Source: Larix kaempferi
Taxonomy: Eukaryota; Streptophyta; Pinopsida; Pinales; Pinaceae
Length of the DNA stretch: 64,000 bases
Assembly: GCA_027924585.1 (NCBI GenBank)
Contig: BSBM01000319.1
Span: forward strand, 4,059,001-4,123,000
Direction of reading: 5' to 3'
A program made the translations under genes and the position numbers. Within the stretch, counting starts at the first letter, position 1; the number at the start of each line of letters is the position of its first letter. This document shows, piece after piece, positions 1 to 9,878 of the stretch. The notes beneath the pieces were generated by a model. It worked only from the letters and a program-made list of their open reading frames with translations. It was not told the origin of the DNA and ran no database searches.

Positions 1-375
1 ACTGAAAGTCCAGGGATGATCCAATCCCCTCAACTGTCCACTAAGGACTTCATTCTCGGAGACCTCACGTCTACGGCTCTCTTTAGGACTGAAATTCCAG
101 GGATGATCCAATCCCCTCAACTGTCCACTAAGGACTTCATTCTCGGAGACCTCACGTCTACGGATCTATTCAGGGACCGAAGTCCAGGGATGATACAATC
201 CCTACCTGTCCACTAAGGAATTCATTTTCGGAGACCATACGTCTACGGATCTATTTAGGGACCGAAGTCCAGGGATGATACAATCCCTACCTATCCACTA
301 AGGACTTCATTTTCGGAGACCATACGTCTACGACTCACTTTAGAACATGTGTTCAAGGATGATACAATCCCCACA
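1..375. repeat. 84-87 bp tandem repeat, about four and a half copies
   Basis: The marker gggatgat recurs at 13, 100, 187 and 272, with a variant aggatgat at 356, giving steps of 87, 87, 85 and 84 bp. Each unit also carries a 'ccactaagga' block and a 'cgtctacg' block. The array begins at or before the window edge. It lies downstream (minus-strand sense) of the Copia RNase H remnant and polypurine tract at about 570, so it looks like 3'-UTR sequence of that element. The short forward ORF over it is just repeat sequence. Confidence 0.9.
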
Positions 376-559
376 TCTATTCTCATCAATACATCTATCA
401 TCAAAAGCATGTATTCTTAACATCAAAAGCATGTATAAGTAAAACTAAGTATTCTAAGTATAAGAGTCCTAAATCTAAATATTTCTAAGTATCTAGGTGT
501 AGAGAATAGGTTACCTCATCATTGACCTTGTTGTTCGATGAGACAATCTCATCATCAGT

Positions 560-1800
560 GACTATACTACTCCCCCTTTCGAGGAGGGTCCTTTTGAGCT
601 ACACCAAGCTTGTCTCGGAAGTATTCAAATTTCACTTGAGACAGAGGTTTGGTTAGTACATCAGCAACCTGTTACAAATTCAAACTTTATAGTTCCTTTC
701 TGCGTCATATCTTGTTAGATCCCTATGTTCTTTGACTTATCATGGAACACTAGATTCTATGTCATCTTGATACAACTCTATTTGTCACATAGGATCACAG
801 TTGGTTCTATCTCTAAGTCAAACAATCCTGATGCCAAACTTCTTCACAACTAGCAGAGCAAGCAGCCATATATTCTGCTTGTGCTGAGAGCCACACTAGA
901 CTGCTTCCAGCTAAACCATGAGATCATGGTTAATCCCAGACAATAACATCCTCTTGATGTGTTCTTCCTGTCTGATACACTTTCTGCCCAATCAACATCT
1001 GAGTAGCCATCTGAAGTCATGATCTCCAAGATAGCATAGATCAATGTCTATCCTATCCTTTAGGTGCCTCATCACATGCTTTGCAACTATCACGTGAACA
1101 CATCTAGTTTCCACTAGATACTGACTCAAGGTGTTCACAACAAAGCATATATCTAACCTAGTATATGTTAAATACATCAATCACCCAATAATTTGACTGT
1201 ACAGAGTTATATCCATTAACTCTTCAGTTTGGAATCCATAAGTGTGGTCATTCCAACACCTCAAGTCCTTTTAATATTTCTCGGCATACTTTCCCTAGTT
1301 GAGAAATATTCCTTCTGATCCTTGCCATACTTCCAGACCTAGGAAGTAATGCATCAATATGAGATCTTTCATTTTCATTTCTGCAGCCATCTATCTGTGC
1401 CATCTCTCGTTAGATGGGTCTACTGATATGAGCCTTAATATCATTCGAACTCTGTGGTGAGTTCCTTCTTGCATCCATGTCATTTGTGTATAGAAACCAT
1501 ATTCAACCTTGTAGCAAAGGTTGAGATCCACATCACCCATGGTGATCATTAAGCTCATCAATTTATTATCGATCCTGGATACCCATACAGAACCTGATTC
1601 ACACTTCTTCTTTAATTGCACCATTAAGAGAATGGTCTTTATCTATTCACTTGGAGCAAAACATCTCATCATGATTCTCTTCTTCTTTCTAAGATAATAT
1701 TCTAGCCACAAGCCTTCTATAGTGTGTTTGATTTGTAAATCTTTTGTTGAACATCCATCGCTTGTTCAGTGTTCATCATCCATCATGATCTTTCCTACAA
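560..1800 (-). pseudogene. Copia reverse transcriptase C-terminus and RNase H remnant
   Basis: Minus-strand translation gives consecutive Copia landmarks. About 1620-1510 resembles the region after the 'QAPRAWYSR' block (here VSRIDNKLMSL, then DLNLCYKVEYGF). About 1390-1320 reads MKDLILMHYFLGLEVW, the conserved RT block. About 1180-1100 reads YLTYTRLDICFVVNTLSQYL, and about 1010-950 reads GYSDVDWAESVSDRKNTSRG, the RNase H start with its catalytic Asp. About 890-850 resembles the region around SLSTAEAEY. Several frameshifts and stops break the frame, including stops around 1200-1300. The gene copied element RNA into cDNA; this copy cannot make active enzyme. Confidence 0.85.
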
Positions 1801-3360
1801 ATCAAAATTAAGTACAGGATTAGTAATACTTCATAACCATCAAATCATATTTACATGGTAACCTATTATGCATATAGATATCATTTATATAGTTATGCAA
1901 CTAATTTGACCAATACTTTGGCACAACACTTTCCCATATCCTGTATGCATACAGTGGCTATCTAGATGCCTTCCATCTCTACCAGAACATACTATCGAGA
2001 GTGTGCACAGCTCTCAGCATGTCAGCAAAGAGGTTTCATTCTAGACAAGCAACAATGGAATGTTTGTCCAACTTACCAAACATATGCACATTAGTTGTAT
2101 ACTGTTCAATGCTCTATGAATGTTTACACTCAGCATTATATATTCTAGGAATACAAATATGCATACAACCTATTATAGGCAATATCATTACTATTTCAAA
2201 TAGCAACTCAAATACTTATCTTTTATGTTTGTGTGGCTGCCTCCCGCTTGATCTTCTATATGTCTTTTGAACTTCTATTCATTCTGTACCACTGTGCATG
2301 CTCAAGAGTCATCCTCATGATCTCATACACAAACATACACTCATTAGTATATTCTAAATGCCATCAAAACATTATAGTACTAAATAATATTGAAAATGTA
2401 TAGTCATGATTATAGTTAATAAACATTAGTATTCAAGATTTCAGGGAAGTCTTATTTTACTCATGCATATCATCAATCAAGATAAAAGATATAATATGCA
2501 TAATCCCTTGATTACTAACTTTATGAATAAGCATAACCAATCATTCCAAGTATACTTATATAAGGGATCCTAACACAAGGTAAGATTCATGGGAAACATA
2601 CCTGGATTAGTATACCTACTTGGTTATGTACAACATACCTAAACAATCTCTTCAAAGATTTAGAGATCCTGAGCTAGAACCTGCATGTCTCATAGGTTAA
2701 GCATAATATAACAAAGTCATACATACCTCGTAAGTAGAACAAAGATTATGGATGAGTCTTTGTCTTCATGTTTTCATGGTCATGGAGCCTGATTTGTCTT
2801 TTGTGATGTACCTGTATCTTGTTAGCAGACAACATCAACCTCACACAACATCATAATGCATTAGTACAATCATAAGTGTCAACACCCTAACCAATGAATA
2901 TCTTCTATCATGCATTCATAATTTTGTTAAGGTGATACAACAAATCTAAAATCAAGATTGTACTAACCGTAATAACATGAAGACAAACATACCATAAACT
3001 TAATCATGAACAAATCTCAAAACATACCTCGATGAGTCATACCTGTCGAGATCGCTTGTAATATCCTTATGTAGAGCCTTAGCCTCATCTCCCTCTGAAA
3101 CAAGAACTCCTTCACTTATGCAGGTGACCAATCCATCTTCTTCTAGGATTAACCCTATCCACTTGATTTGCAAGAACTGGATCTGGAGCTAGATATGGGT
3201 TTGTCAGAGAAACCCCAAAAATTCAAACTTTGAATTTCAAACTTCCGAAAGGATAGAAATATGCGCCTTGATGAGCTGATCAAACTGATATATTCAGAAT
3301 TTGAAAACTGCAAAGTTTCACTCCTCAATTTTGCCTTTGAAACTTCCGGATTCACTGGAT
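1801..3360. other. AT-rich interior of the Copia element, no gene seen
   Basis: No open frame longer than about 90 codons and no recognisable gag, protease or integrase block on either strand. Short forward and reverse frames here have no protein-like composition that I can match. It is assigned to the Copia element only because it lies between its RT remnant and its leader. Confidence 0.5.
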
Positions 3361-3364
3361 GTGA

Positions 3365-3690
3365 CCCTGAACTGGGGTTTGATGAATCCCACTCTTCTTC
3401 CCAATAAAAATGTTTGATCCAAAGCTCTAAGCTTCTAATTTTCTGAGGAGCTTCCAGCCATGGTCACAGATTTAAAAAATTCCCATTTTTACAGAAGCCC
3501 TAATTTTCCACTTTTCTGATCAAAGTCCCGAACTAGGGTTTGATCAAGCCCAGCCTTCTGACCAACCAAAAAATCTGATCTTGGTCTCTAAATTTCTATT
3601 TGGATGAGTAGCATTCAGCCGTGGTCTCCGTTTACAAAAATTCCAACTTTCTTCAAAGCCCTAAATTCCGGAAGCCATGAATGAAGGTAC
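3365..3690. repeat. Diverged ~160-bp tandem duplication in the Copia leader
   Basis: Two copies share 'gaactggggtttgatgaatccca' (about 3370) versus 'gaactagggtttgatcaagccca' (about 3530), followed in both by a 'cttccagcc/cattcagcc-gtggtc' block and 'agccctaa'. The spacing is about 160 bp, with perhaps a fifth of positions changed. Confidence 0.7.
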
Positions 3691-3795
3691 TCAAAAATAA
3701 TTCTGTTTTGACAGAAATATGTACCTGATTGTTTCTAGTGTAACTCCAAACTTTTCAATCCAAAGGGTCTGAAATTTTTTTCTGAGATAGCCTAA

Positions 3796-4147
3796 CCTGT
3801 TATCTTTCCATCCTGACAGGTCTGACCTCAATTGGATTCTCTGAGAGAGAGTTATGTCAAATGTCGCAACGTGACCTGTTTTGGGATAAAACAGAAGAGC
3901 GAACTTGTACGGCGTGCCACGTCTCACTGTTTGAACTTCGGCCTCTGAAAAACTTTACTAAGGTATCTCGGCCTGTTATCTTTCCATCCTGATAGGTCTG
4001 ACATCAATTGGACTCTCTGAGAGAGAGTTATGCCAAGTGTCGCAACATGACCTGTTTATGGGATAATACAGGAGAGCGAACTTGTACGGAGTGCCACGTG
4101 TCACTGGTTCCACTTCGTCCTCTGAAAACTCTTTCTGAGATAGTACA
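3796..4147. repeat. 176-bp tandem duplication, two copies
   Basis: The block 'cctgttatctttccatcctg' occurs at 3796 and again at 3972. The copies stay alignable for their whole length, through 'ctctgagagagagttatg', 'gcgaacttgtacgg' and 'gtgccacgt', with scattered substitutions. The small ORFs in it are incidental. Confidence 0.9.
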
Positions 4148-4501
4148 GACTATGTACTACCTATCACGTTTTACGAAATTTCATTTGGAGCTTCCTAGCC
4201 CAAGATATGACCTTTTTCCCACGGTCACCTGATTTTGACTCAGATCTGGAAGAGGCAGAAACCCTATATTGTACAGATCATAAATCACAAAGTACAACGA
4301 ATTAGAGGTTGTCCTTTGGACACAAGGTACCTGGAGATTTAATCTTCATCCTGTAACAATTTCAGATCCGAAAACTTCGCCAAAACGGATTTATAGTGAA
4401 TGTTCTACGATGACTGGTTTTTGCTATGTAAAACCCTAACCTTCAAATTGTCGTAAGTAAAGCAAGTGTCTTTAGTGCCATACCTTGTCTTCCTTCAGGT
4501 T

Positions 4502-4514
4502 AGCTCTGATACCA
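4502..4514 (-). promoter_or_regulatory. Primer binding site of the Copia element (initiator Met tRNA)
   Basis: Minus strand reads TGGTATCAGAGCT directly after the LTR end. This is the plant Copia primer binding site, complementary to the 3' end of initiator methionine tRNA, and it fixes both the LTR boundary and the minus orientation. Confidence 0.92.
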
Positions 4515-5066
4515 TGTTAAAATTCAATATGCTAAGATATAAAATAGCAGCATTACATTCCATTTCACAATAATAGCATATACAGGATCACTGAAGAAAC
4601 AACAAGCACAGCATAAACACAAGAGACAGAGATTTATCCTGGGAAACCCTCATGGGGTAGAAAACCCAGCAAAGCTTCCTCAATATAGATGACCAGCAAT
4701 ATACAAAGATGAAACCCTGAGACATGATCTCCTCCTCCACAATAGCAGACCTCTCCTCCACAAGTGTGCTATCCTCAAGTGTGTGAGTGTATCAAATGAG
4801 GAACACACCTCCTCTATTTATACACTACTCTGATATGTATTTTACACAAGTACATGTAGGCTCGTATTTAACCATTAGGTTAAATACCCCATTATAACTG
4901 ACTGGGCCGACCCCCACATGGTGGGTCTAATAACCCTAGTTACCACACCAAACTCGGAGGAATAACCATCTCCGGATTTATAGTATAATCACATCAGAGG
5001 TATGGAACATCTCCGGAATAAATAATATACAAATATAATATTCTTTGAAGTTACAATATTTCAACA
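4515..5066 (-). repeat. 5' LTR of the minus-strand Copia element, 552 bp
   Basis: It starts TGTTaaaatt and ends aatatttcAACA, the expected TG...CA termini with short terminal inverted repeats. A minus-strand TATA box (TATAAATAGAG, about 4811-4821) sits inside it as the promoter. Family features such as 'gtctaataaccc' after a 'ggcc(g/a)ccccca'-like block, and 'cctcctccac', are shared with the solo LTR at 33563-34175. The flanking target copy would be tttat at 5067-5071; its partner is off-window. Confidence 0.88.
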
Positions 5067-5071
5067 TTTAT

Positions 5072-6125
5072 TATGTATATGATATCTTCGTTCCGTAATG
5101 TATATGTTGTCTTACTGCTTATGTACATGATATCTCTGTTTATAATCTATATGTTTTACTCACTGTCTATACTAATAACATTTCCAGAATATAATTGGTG
5201 ACCGGTCACACTTAGGTTCATTTGGCTTGTTTAAATAACTTAGGTCACATTTAGTTTATTTCATTTGCTTCAGTAGTTTAGGTCACATCTAGTCTATCTA
5301 GTTTGCTTAAATAGTTTTACTTAAAAGATTTAGTTTGCTTAGTTAACTTAGAGTTTAGTTAGCTTAACCTCCTAAGTTTGCTCATAGTCAAAACTTAATT
5401 TCTGTAGCTCCTTTTCAGTAGCAGTAGATTAGTTTTAGTTACATCTTAGTCTTGTTTTAGGATAAAATAGAAACAACTAGTTTGCTAAATTTTGATTAAC
5501 ATAGATGCCTTTTTCTTATTCTAGCTCTTAATTAGCTCATTCACTGCTTCCCCTGCACTGTAGGATCACATGCATCAGCTAGATGGTAGTTAAGATCATT
5601 CAATATTCTCTTCCCTTAGTTTAGATCATTTTCTTCCATCCGGATTGTCATTCGGACTGTCATCCGAATCAACATTCGGACCTCAACACTTCTTGCATTG
5701 TTTTGCTTAATTAGAATCTAGTTTCTTAGGATTTTCAAATTATAATCTCTTTCAGCATTTTTAGGGGTCATTAAGACCTTGTTTTATTTCGTATAGAGTT
5801 TTAATCAAGTTTTGTCATCATCCCTAGTTTTTCATTCTCTCTTTTCCTTACTTTGCTTCACTTGTTTTACAAGTTATATTTCTGATTAATTAATGCTTTA
5901 CTGTTATAGATTTTATCAGTTTCATTTTTAGTGCAGTTTATTGTATGTTGTTAAGATCAGTATGTTGTTGCAGCAACATCCCCCCCAAAATTTTGTACAT
6001 ATTGGGGCCCCTCCTTTTACTTTTTTCTAGAAAGACTGCCTAAAGAAGTTAATTCTCCTTTTAACTTAGTTTTTGTTTTCAACTGAGGAATCTGCTTTAA
6101 AAAATTGAAGTTTTTTCTTCTAAGT
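5072..6125. other. AT-rich non-coding stretch, no gene seen
   Basis: It contains loosely repeated 'taggtcacat(t/c)tagt(t/c)tat' and 'agtttgcttaaat' blocks (about 5210-5350), a small 'cattcgga/catccgga' cluster near 5640-5690, and a C-run 'cagcaacatcccccccaaaa' near 5972. No ORF, RNA gene or LTR boundary could be supported. It may be upstream LTR or U3 sequence of the ORF A element. Confidence 0.4.
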
Positions 6126-6129
6126 TAAA

Positions 6130-6930
6130 ATTCACGATTCTCTCCCAAAATTGCGGAAAGAAAAAACTCTCCTGAAACTGCGAAAGAAATTTACATGTCT
6201 CTCTCGAAATTGCGGAAATAAATTTCAAAAACTCTCCCGAAACTGCGGAAGCAATTTACATGTCTCTCTCGAAGTTGCGGAAGAAATTTAAAAATCTCTC
6301 CCGAAACTGTGAAAGCAATTTACATGTCTCTCTCGAAATTGCGGAAAGAAATTTCAAAAACTCTCTTGAAACTGCAGAAGCAATTTACATGTCTCTCTCG
6401 AAATTGCGGAAGAATTCACGATTCTCTCCCGACACCGTGGAAAGACTTAAAGTTACTCACTGAAATAGCGAAAACACTTAGTGTTTTTTGGAAGAACTTA
6501 ACTTTCTCTTCCGAAACTACGGAAGAAGCTCAAGTTTCTCTCCCGAAACTAGGCAAGAACTCGGTGAACTCTCCCAAAACTGCGGAAGACTTAGCGTTTC
6601 TCTTCCGAAACTACGGAAGGAACTTTATTTCTCTCCCGAAACTGGGGAAGAACTCAAGTTTCTCTCCCGACACCGTGGAAGAACTTGAGACTTCCTCTCG
6701 AAATTGCGGAAGCTTTCGCCAAATGTTGCTGTAGTAAGTTGTTGATAAAAGCTTGAGCAAAGTTATTTCGGAAATTGCGGAAGGACTTTTCGAGTCTTTC
6801 CGAAACTTCAGGATGACTTGGAAAAGCTGGTCGCGATAAGCTTCTGAGAGACTGTATTTCGAAAAGATTCACAAAGCGCTCCCGAAACGCCGAAGCAATT
6901 CGCCATATTGTTCCGCAATTGTGAACGAAA
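6130..6930. repeat. 65-bp minisatellite built on CGGAA/TTCCG palindromes
   Basis: The marker acatgtctctctcg recurs at 6193, 6258, 6322 and 6387 (65, 64, 65 bp). Each 65-bp unit holds two half-units with the core ctcccgaaactgcggaag. From about 6415 to 6730 the core recurs every 30-40 bp, and to about 6930 it decays. Clean cores such as ttccgaaactacggaa form a TTCCG/CGGAA stem with a 6-base loop. The array ends about 130 bp before the TATA box at 7064. The overlapping forward reading frames (SLSKLRK-like) are repeat translations, not genes. Confidence 0.9.
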
Positions 6931-7061
6931 CTTGTAAGTCCGCCCCGTAACCGACGGTTGCACTTAAATGTTAAGACGGCTTGAAAAGACCACACCATAC
7001 AAGCATTAAAACCCCGTTTTAATGACACCACCTACCCATTTAAATGCCACACGTATCTAAC

Positions 7062-7072
7062 CTTTTATAAGG
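7062..7072 (+). promoter_or_regulatory. Candidate TATA box upstream of ORF A
   Basis: CTTTTATAAGG lies in a locally GC-richer stretch that follows the minisatellite and precedes the putative 5' UTR. Its position about 140 bp before a good splice donor suits a promoter. This is motif-based only. Confidence 0.45.
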
Positions 7073-7204
7073 GCGGTGGGGTTTCGTTGATCCCATTATT
7101 AGTTTATCGTTCAAAGAACCCCGTTGGGAAGACCACGCTGGCTCGCTCCAGCTCAGTGCATCCACGATCGCGTCCACCTCAATCCACCACTGTCTCGTCT
7201 CCAG

Positions 7205-7901
7205 GTAGGCTTTTAAACCGTCATCTTTGTCTAATCTCCACGTCGAGTTACTTTTTGGCTTTTCCCGTTTCATAACGTGGTCGATAGACATTGGTAGCAT
7301 GGGTCGTTTTGTTTTTTATGGCCGCCATGGCCCCTTAGGTTTCTCATTCCTACAAACTGAAAGCTGTAGCCATGACCATCTGAGTTTTTCACCGGCCGCA
7401 TTCCGATCGTTTTCCTACCCTGATTCAAACTTCATACTGGCTACAGACCGTTTCGCAAGTATTATTAATAACAGTAGTGGTCGGTTGAGATACTCAACCA
7501 CTCACCTTTTTGGCTCAGTTAATGGATGTGGAAAATAGTCCCTTGTTTCATTGTTTATTCATAGGATTTTTCCACTCCAGTCCAACCCACCATTGACCAT
7601 TAGAAGTGCTACGATGAAGGGCACCCTCTCTCCAAGGACTGGGAGGGAAGCAGGTTTTTTCCACATCATATGCTTACCTTTTTGGAAGCATTCCAAAAGT
7701 TCCTGACTAGGCATTGTCTCCCTAGAATTATCAAGTCTCAGGACCATATTTTGTTTTTTGAAGTGATCTATTTTGCTTCCCCAGCATGCAGCTTTATAAT
7801 TTTGTCTATATTTCTCATTAGCATGTTAAAATTGTCCTTCTCTATGTAACACTCTCACAACATGTTGCAAATTTTTATAATGATTCACATTTGGTTGCTA
7901 G
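7205..7901 (+). other. Probable 5'-UTR intron of ORF A (697 bp)
   Basis: The donor is tctccag|GTAGGC at 7205 and the acceptor is ttggttgctAG| at 7901, 16 bp before the ATG of ORF A. The interval is T-rich, as plant introns are, and has no long frame. An intron ahead of the coding region is unusual for an LTR element and may mark an element that relies on spliced RNA, or a host-like gene. Transcript data would settle it. Confidence 0.4.
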
Positions 7902-8771
7902 CATGGATAACCCACGATGCCAAAAGGTGGTAGAAAGAAAACTAAAGTGATGGAGCCAGAGCCAGTGCAACTAAGGACTGAGACTATTTTCCAAGATAAT
8001 AAGTGTACCATCGACGTTCCTCCCGAGTTCCATTGGGGATATGTTTACCAGATGATCAGGGACCAAGATATCCCAGATGTATTATTGGAAGAAGAACAAA
8101 TCTACCTCAACATCAGAACGTCCGGCATAGCTAGGGATTCTACCTACCCTGAATTGTTCCCATGCTCTGAAGTGATTGGGTGGATACTGGAACATGCCAA
8201 CCTAGAGACAAGAGTGTTGCATGACAGCAAGGGAGAGCCTTTTGCTTCATTCCATCCAGCATATATTGCTGCAACCTACAAATTCTCACGTCCCCAACAA
8301 GCTCTAAGTGATGAATGGTTGGGAAAGATGAATAATATTGAGATGGCCAAAAAATTATTGGTCACGGGAAAATACTTGAGGAAGAGAGGTAATGATGAAT
8401 ATGATGTTCAGAGCCTAAGACCTCTTTTTAGGTTAATCACCCGGATGCTATGCAGAATTTTCGGCATGCCCGATGGAACTGTATATAGGATACAATAGGT
8501 CCCCATCATCCACTTCATAGCATTCAAAGGAACTGTGTTTGACTGGGCTACTATCCTTTTGGACAGTTTGGCATCCACAGTGGCCGCTGCAAGAGAAGGT
8601 CTAGCCTTAAAAAGGTCTAAATTTTACATGTCTTCCTATCTCATTGACTGCATTTTGGCCAAACTCTCTTTCCCCAGACTAGGTTGCACATGGGATAAAG
8701 ACAACACCTCGGTCTACACTACTTATAAAATAATGTGGGCTCAAAATTACAGAGCAAGCTATAAGCTCATC

Positions 8772-8894
8772 TAACACATATTTCATTAAAATTGGAAATA
8801 TTTTATTACAAGAATATAAGTAGAATTGAGGTTTTTAGTTATTTTTGAATTCTAGATCCACTATTTAATTACAAATTTAATGAAATATGTGTTA
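8772..8894. mobile_element. 123-bp MITE-like insertion inside ORF A
   Basis: The ends are perfect 19-bp inverted repeats, taacacatatttcattaaa and its complement, around an AT-rich core. Removing it together with a 2-3 bp duplication (tc or atc on both sides) rejoins ...SYKLI with CKEFIMPLYKQ in one frame, which supports a transposon-type insertion into a once-continuous coding sequence. A TA target duplication (element acacat...atgtgt) is also possible from the bases but would not rejoin the frame. No transposase and no second copy are seen in the window. Confidence 0.8.
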
Positions 8895-9743
8895 TCTGCA
8901 AAGAATTCATCATGCCTCTATATAAGCAGATGTTCAAGGAAGAGCCCAATTGTCTATCAGAAAATGCCATGGAGGTCCTGGAATACTATGGCGATTTTTT
9001 ATTTCTCAGAACAGGGCACTTACATCAGGATGTTTGGAGGTACCAAAGCGCCATACATTTTGCCAAAATACGCTACTGATTATGTAGTCCTCAAGGAAGC
9101 AGTCAGGCAAATTTTCCTTGATGGAATAGGAGGGGTGCTTAACAAGCAACATAAGGCTTCTTTCCCTCCTTTTCCCTTCTGCATAGGAGCCTACAAATTC
9201 TTAGGGGTTGCATCAGCTGAGGAATATGTTCAAGAGCTGAAATTTTTCCACTTCGGTGAAATGATTTTCCATAGAAATGATAGGCGGAGTAAGGTTGCCG
9301 AGCATTGCAAGGAAGTTTATGCTCATTTTGAATATGCTCACTACTATGATGCCGAGGAAGAAGTGTTCAAAGGCATCAACAACATGACTGAGTTGCAAAT
9401 TTGTCATCAAGGCAGTGGAGCAAGCTCTAGCTCTGCCCTAGCCCGAAAAGCCAGTCTACAGAAAGAGAGAGAAGCAGTTGATGCCCTAGCCCGTGAAGAA
9501 CAAATATTGAAAGAGGAAGCAAGGCTGCAAAAAGAAGTAGAAGATGCAAGGTTGCAGAAAGAAGCTGAAGATGCAAGGTTGCAGAAGGAAGCGGAAGATC
9601 GAGAGCAGAGGGAAGAAAGTGAAAATCAGTAGCAAGCTGAAGAAGAAGAAAGAAGGTGTAAAACTGAAGAGGAACAAAAGGCGGAAGAAGAACTTAAGAC
9701 CGATGAAGATGCCCAGGTAGGTGGCTCTAGCACCCAAGATATG

Positions 9744-9878
9744 GAAACAAACATATCTCAAGCAGGTGTTTCCGACACCCAAAATGTGGAGGCAGACTTA
9801 TCTCAAGCAGGTGTTCCCGGCACCCAAAATGTGGAGGTAGACACAGCACAAGCAGGTGTCCCCGACACCCAAAATGTG
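9744..9878 (+). repeat. 45-bp coding tandem repeat, three copies
   Basis: Three consecutive 15-residue units share the core QAGV(S/P)(D/G)TQNVE. They are in frame, so copy number changes keep ORF A open. The region links the Lys/Glu-rich repeats to the coiled coil and is probably a flexible linker. Confidence 0.9.

Larger units (their letters stand above)
1..5066 (-). mobile_element. Ty1/Copia LTR retrotransposon, truncated by window edge
   Basis: The element reads right to left. It has a 5' LTR (4515-5066), an adjacent primer binding site complementary to initiator-Met tRNA, a long non-coding leader, a reverse transcriptase/RNase H remnant (about 560-1800) and a purine tract (minus strand gaaagggggag, about 570-580). 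No copy of the LTR is seen in 1-560, so the 3' LTR is off-window. Gag, protease and integrase are not recognisable between 1.8 and 4.5 kb; they were deleted, or this is a non-autonomous derivative with a large non-coding interior. The same LTR family occurs as a solo LTR at 33563-34175. Confidence 0.75.

Noticed and set aside
6260-6734. Forward ORFs with SLSKLRK/ETAEE repeats
   Set aside because: They are translations of the 65-bp minisatellite in several frames, with no preferred frame.
9624-9641. Programmed amber readthrough at the second TAG of ORF A (CAG TAG CAA)
   Set aside because: The following codons (CAA GCT) do not fit the CAR-YYA readthrough context, and the other TAG (before GTC) has no such context; ordinary nonsense mutation is simpler.
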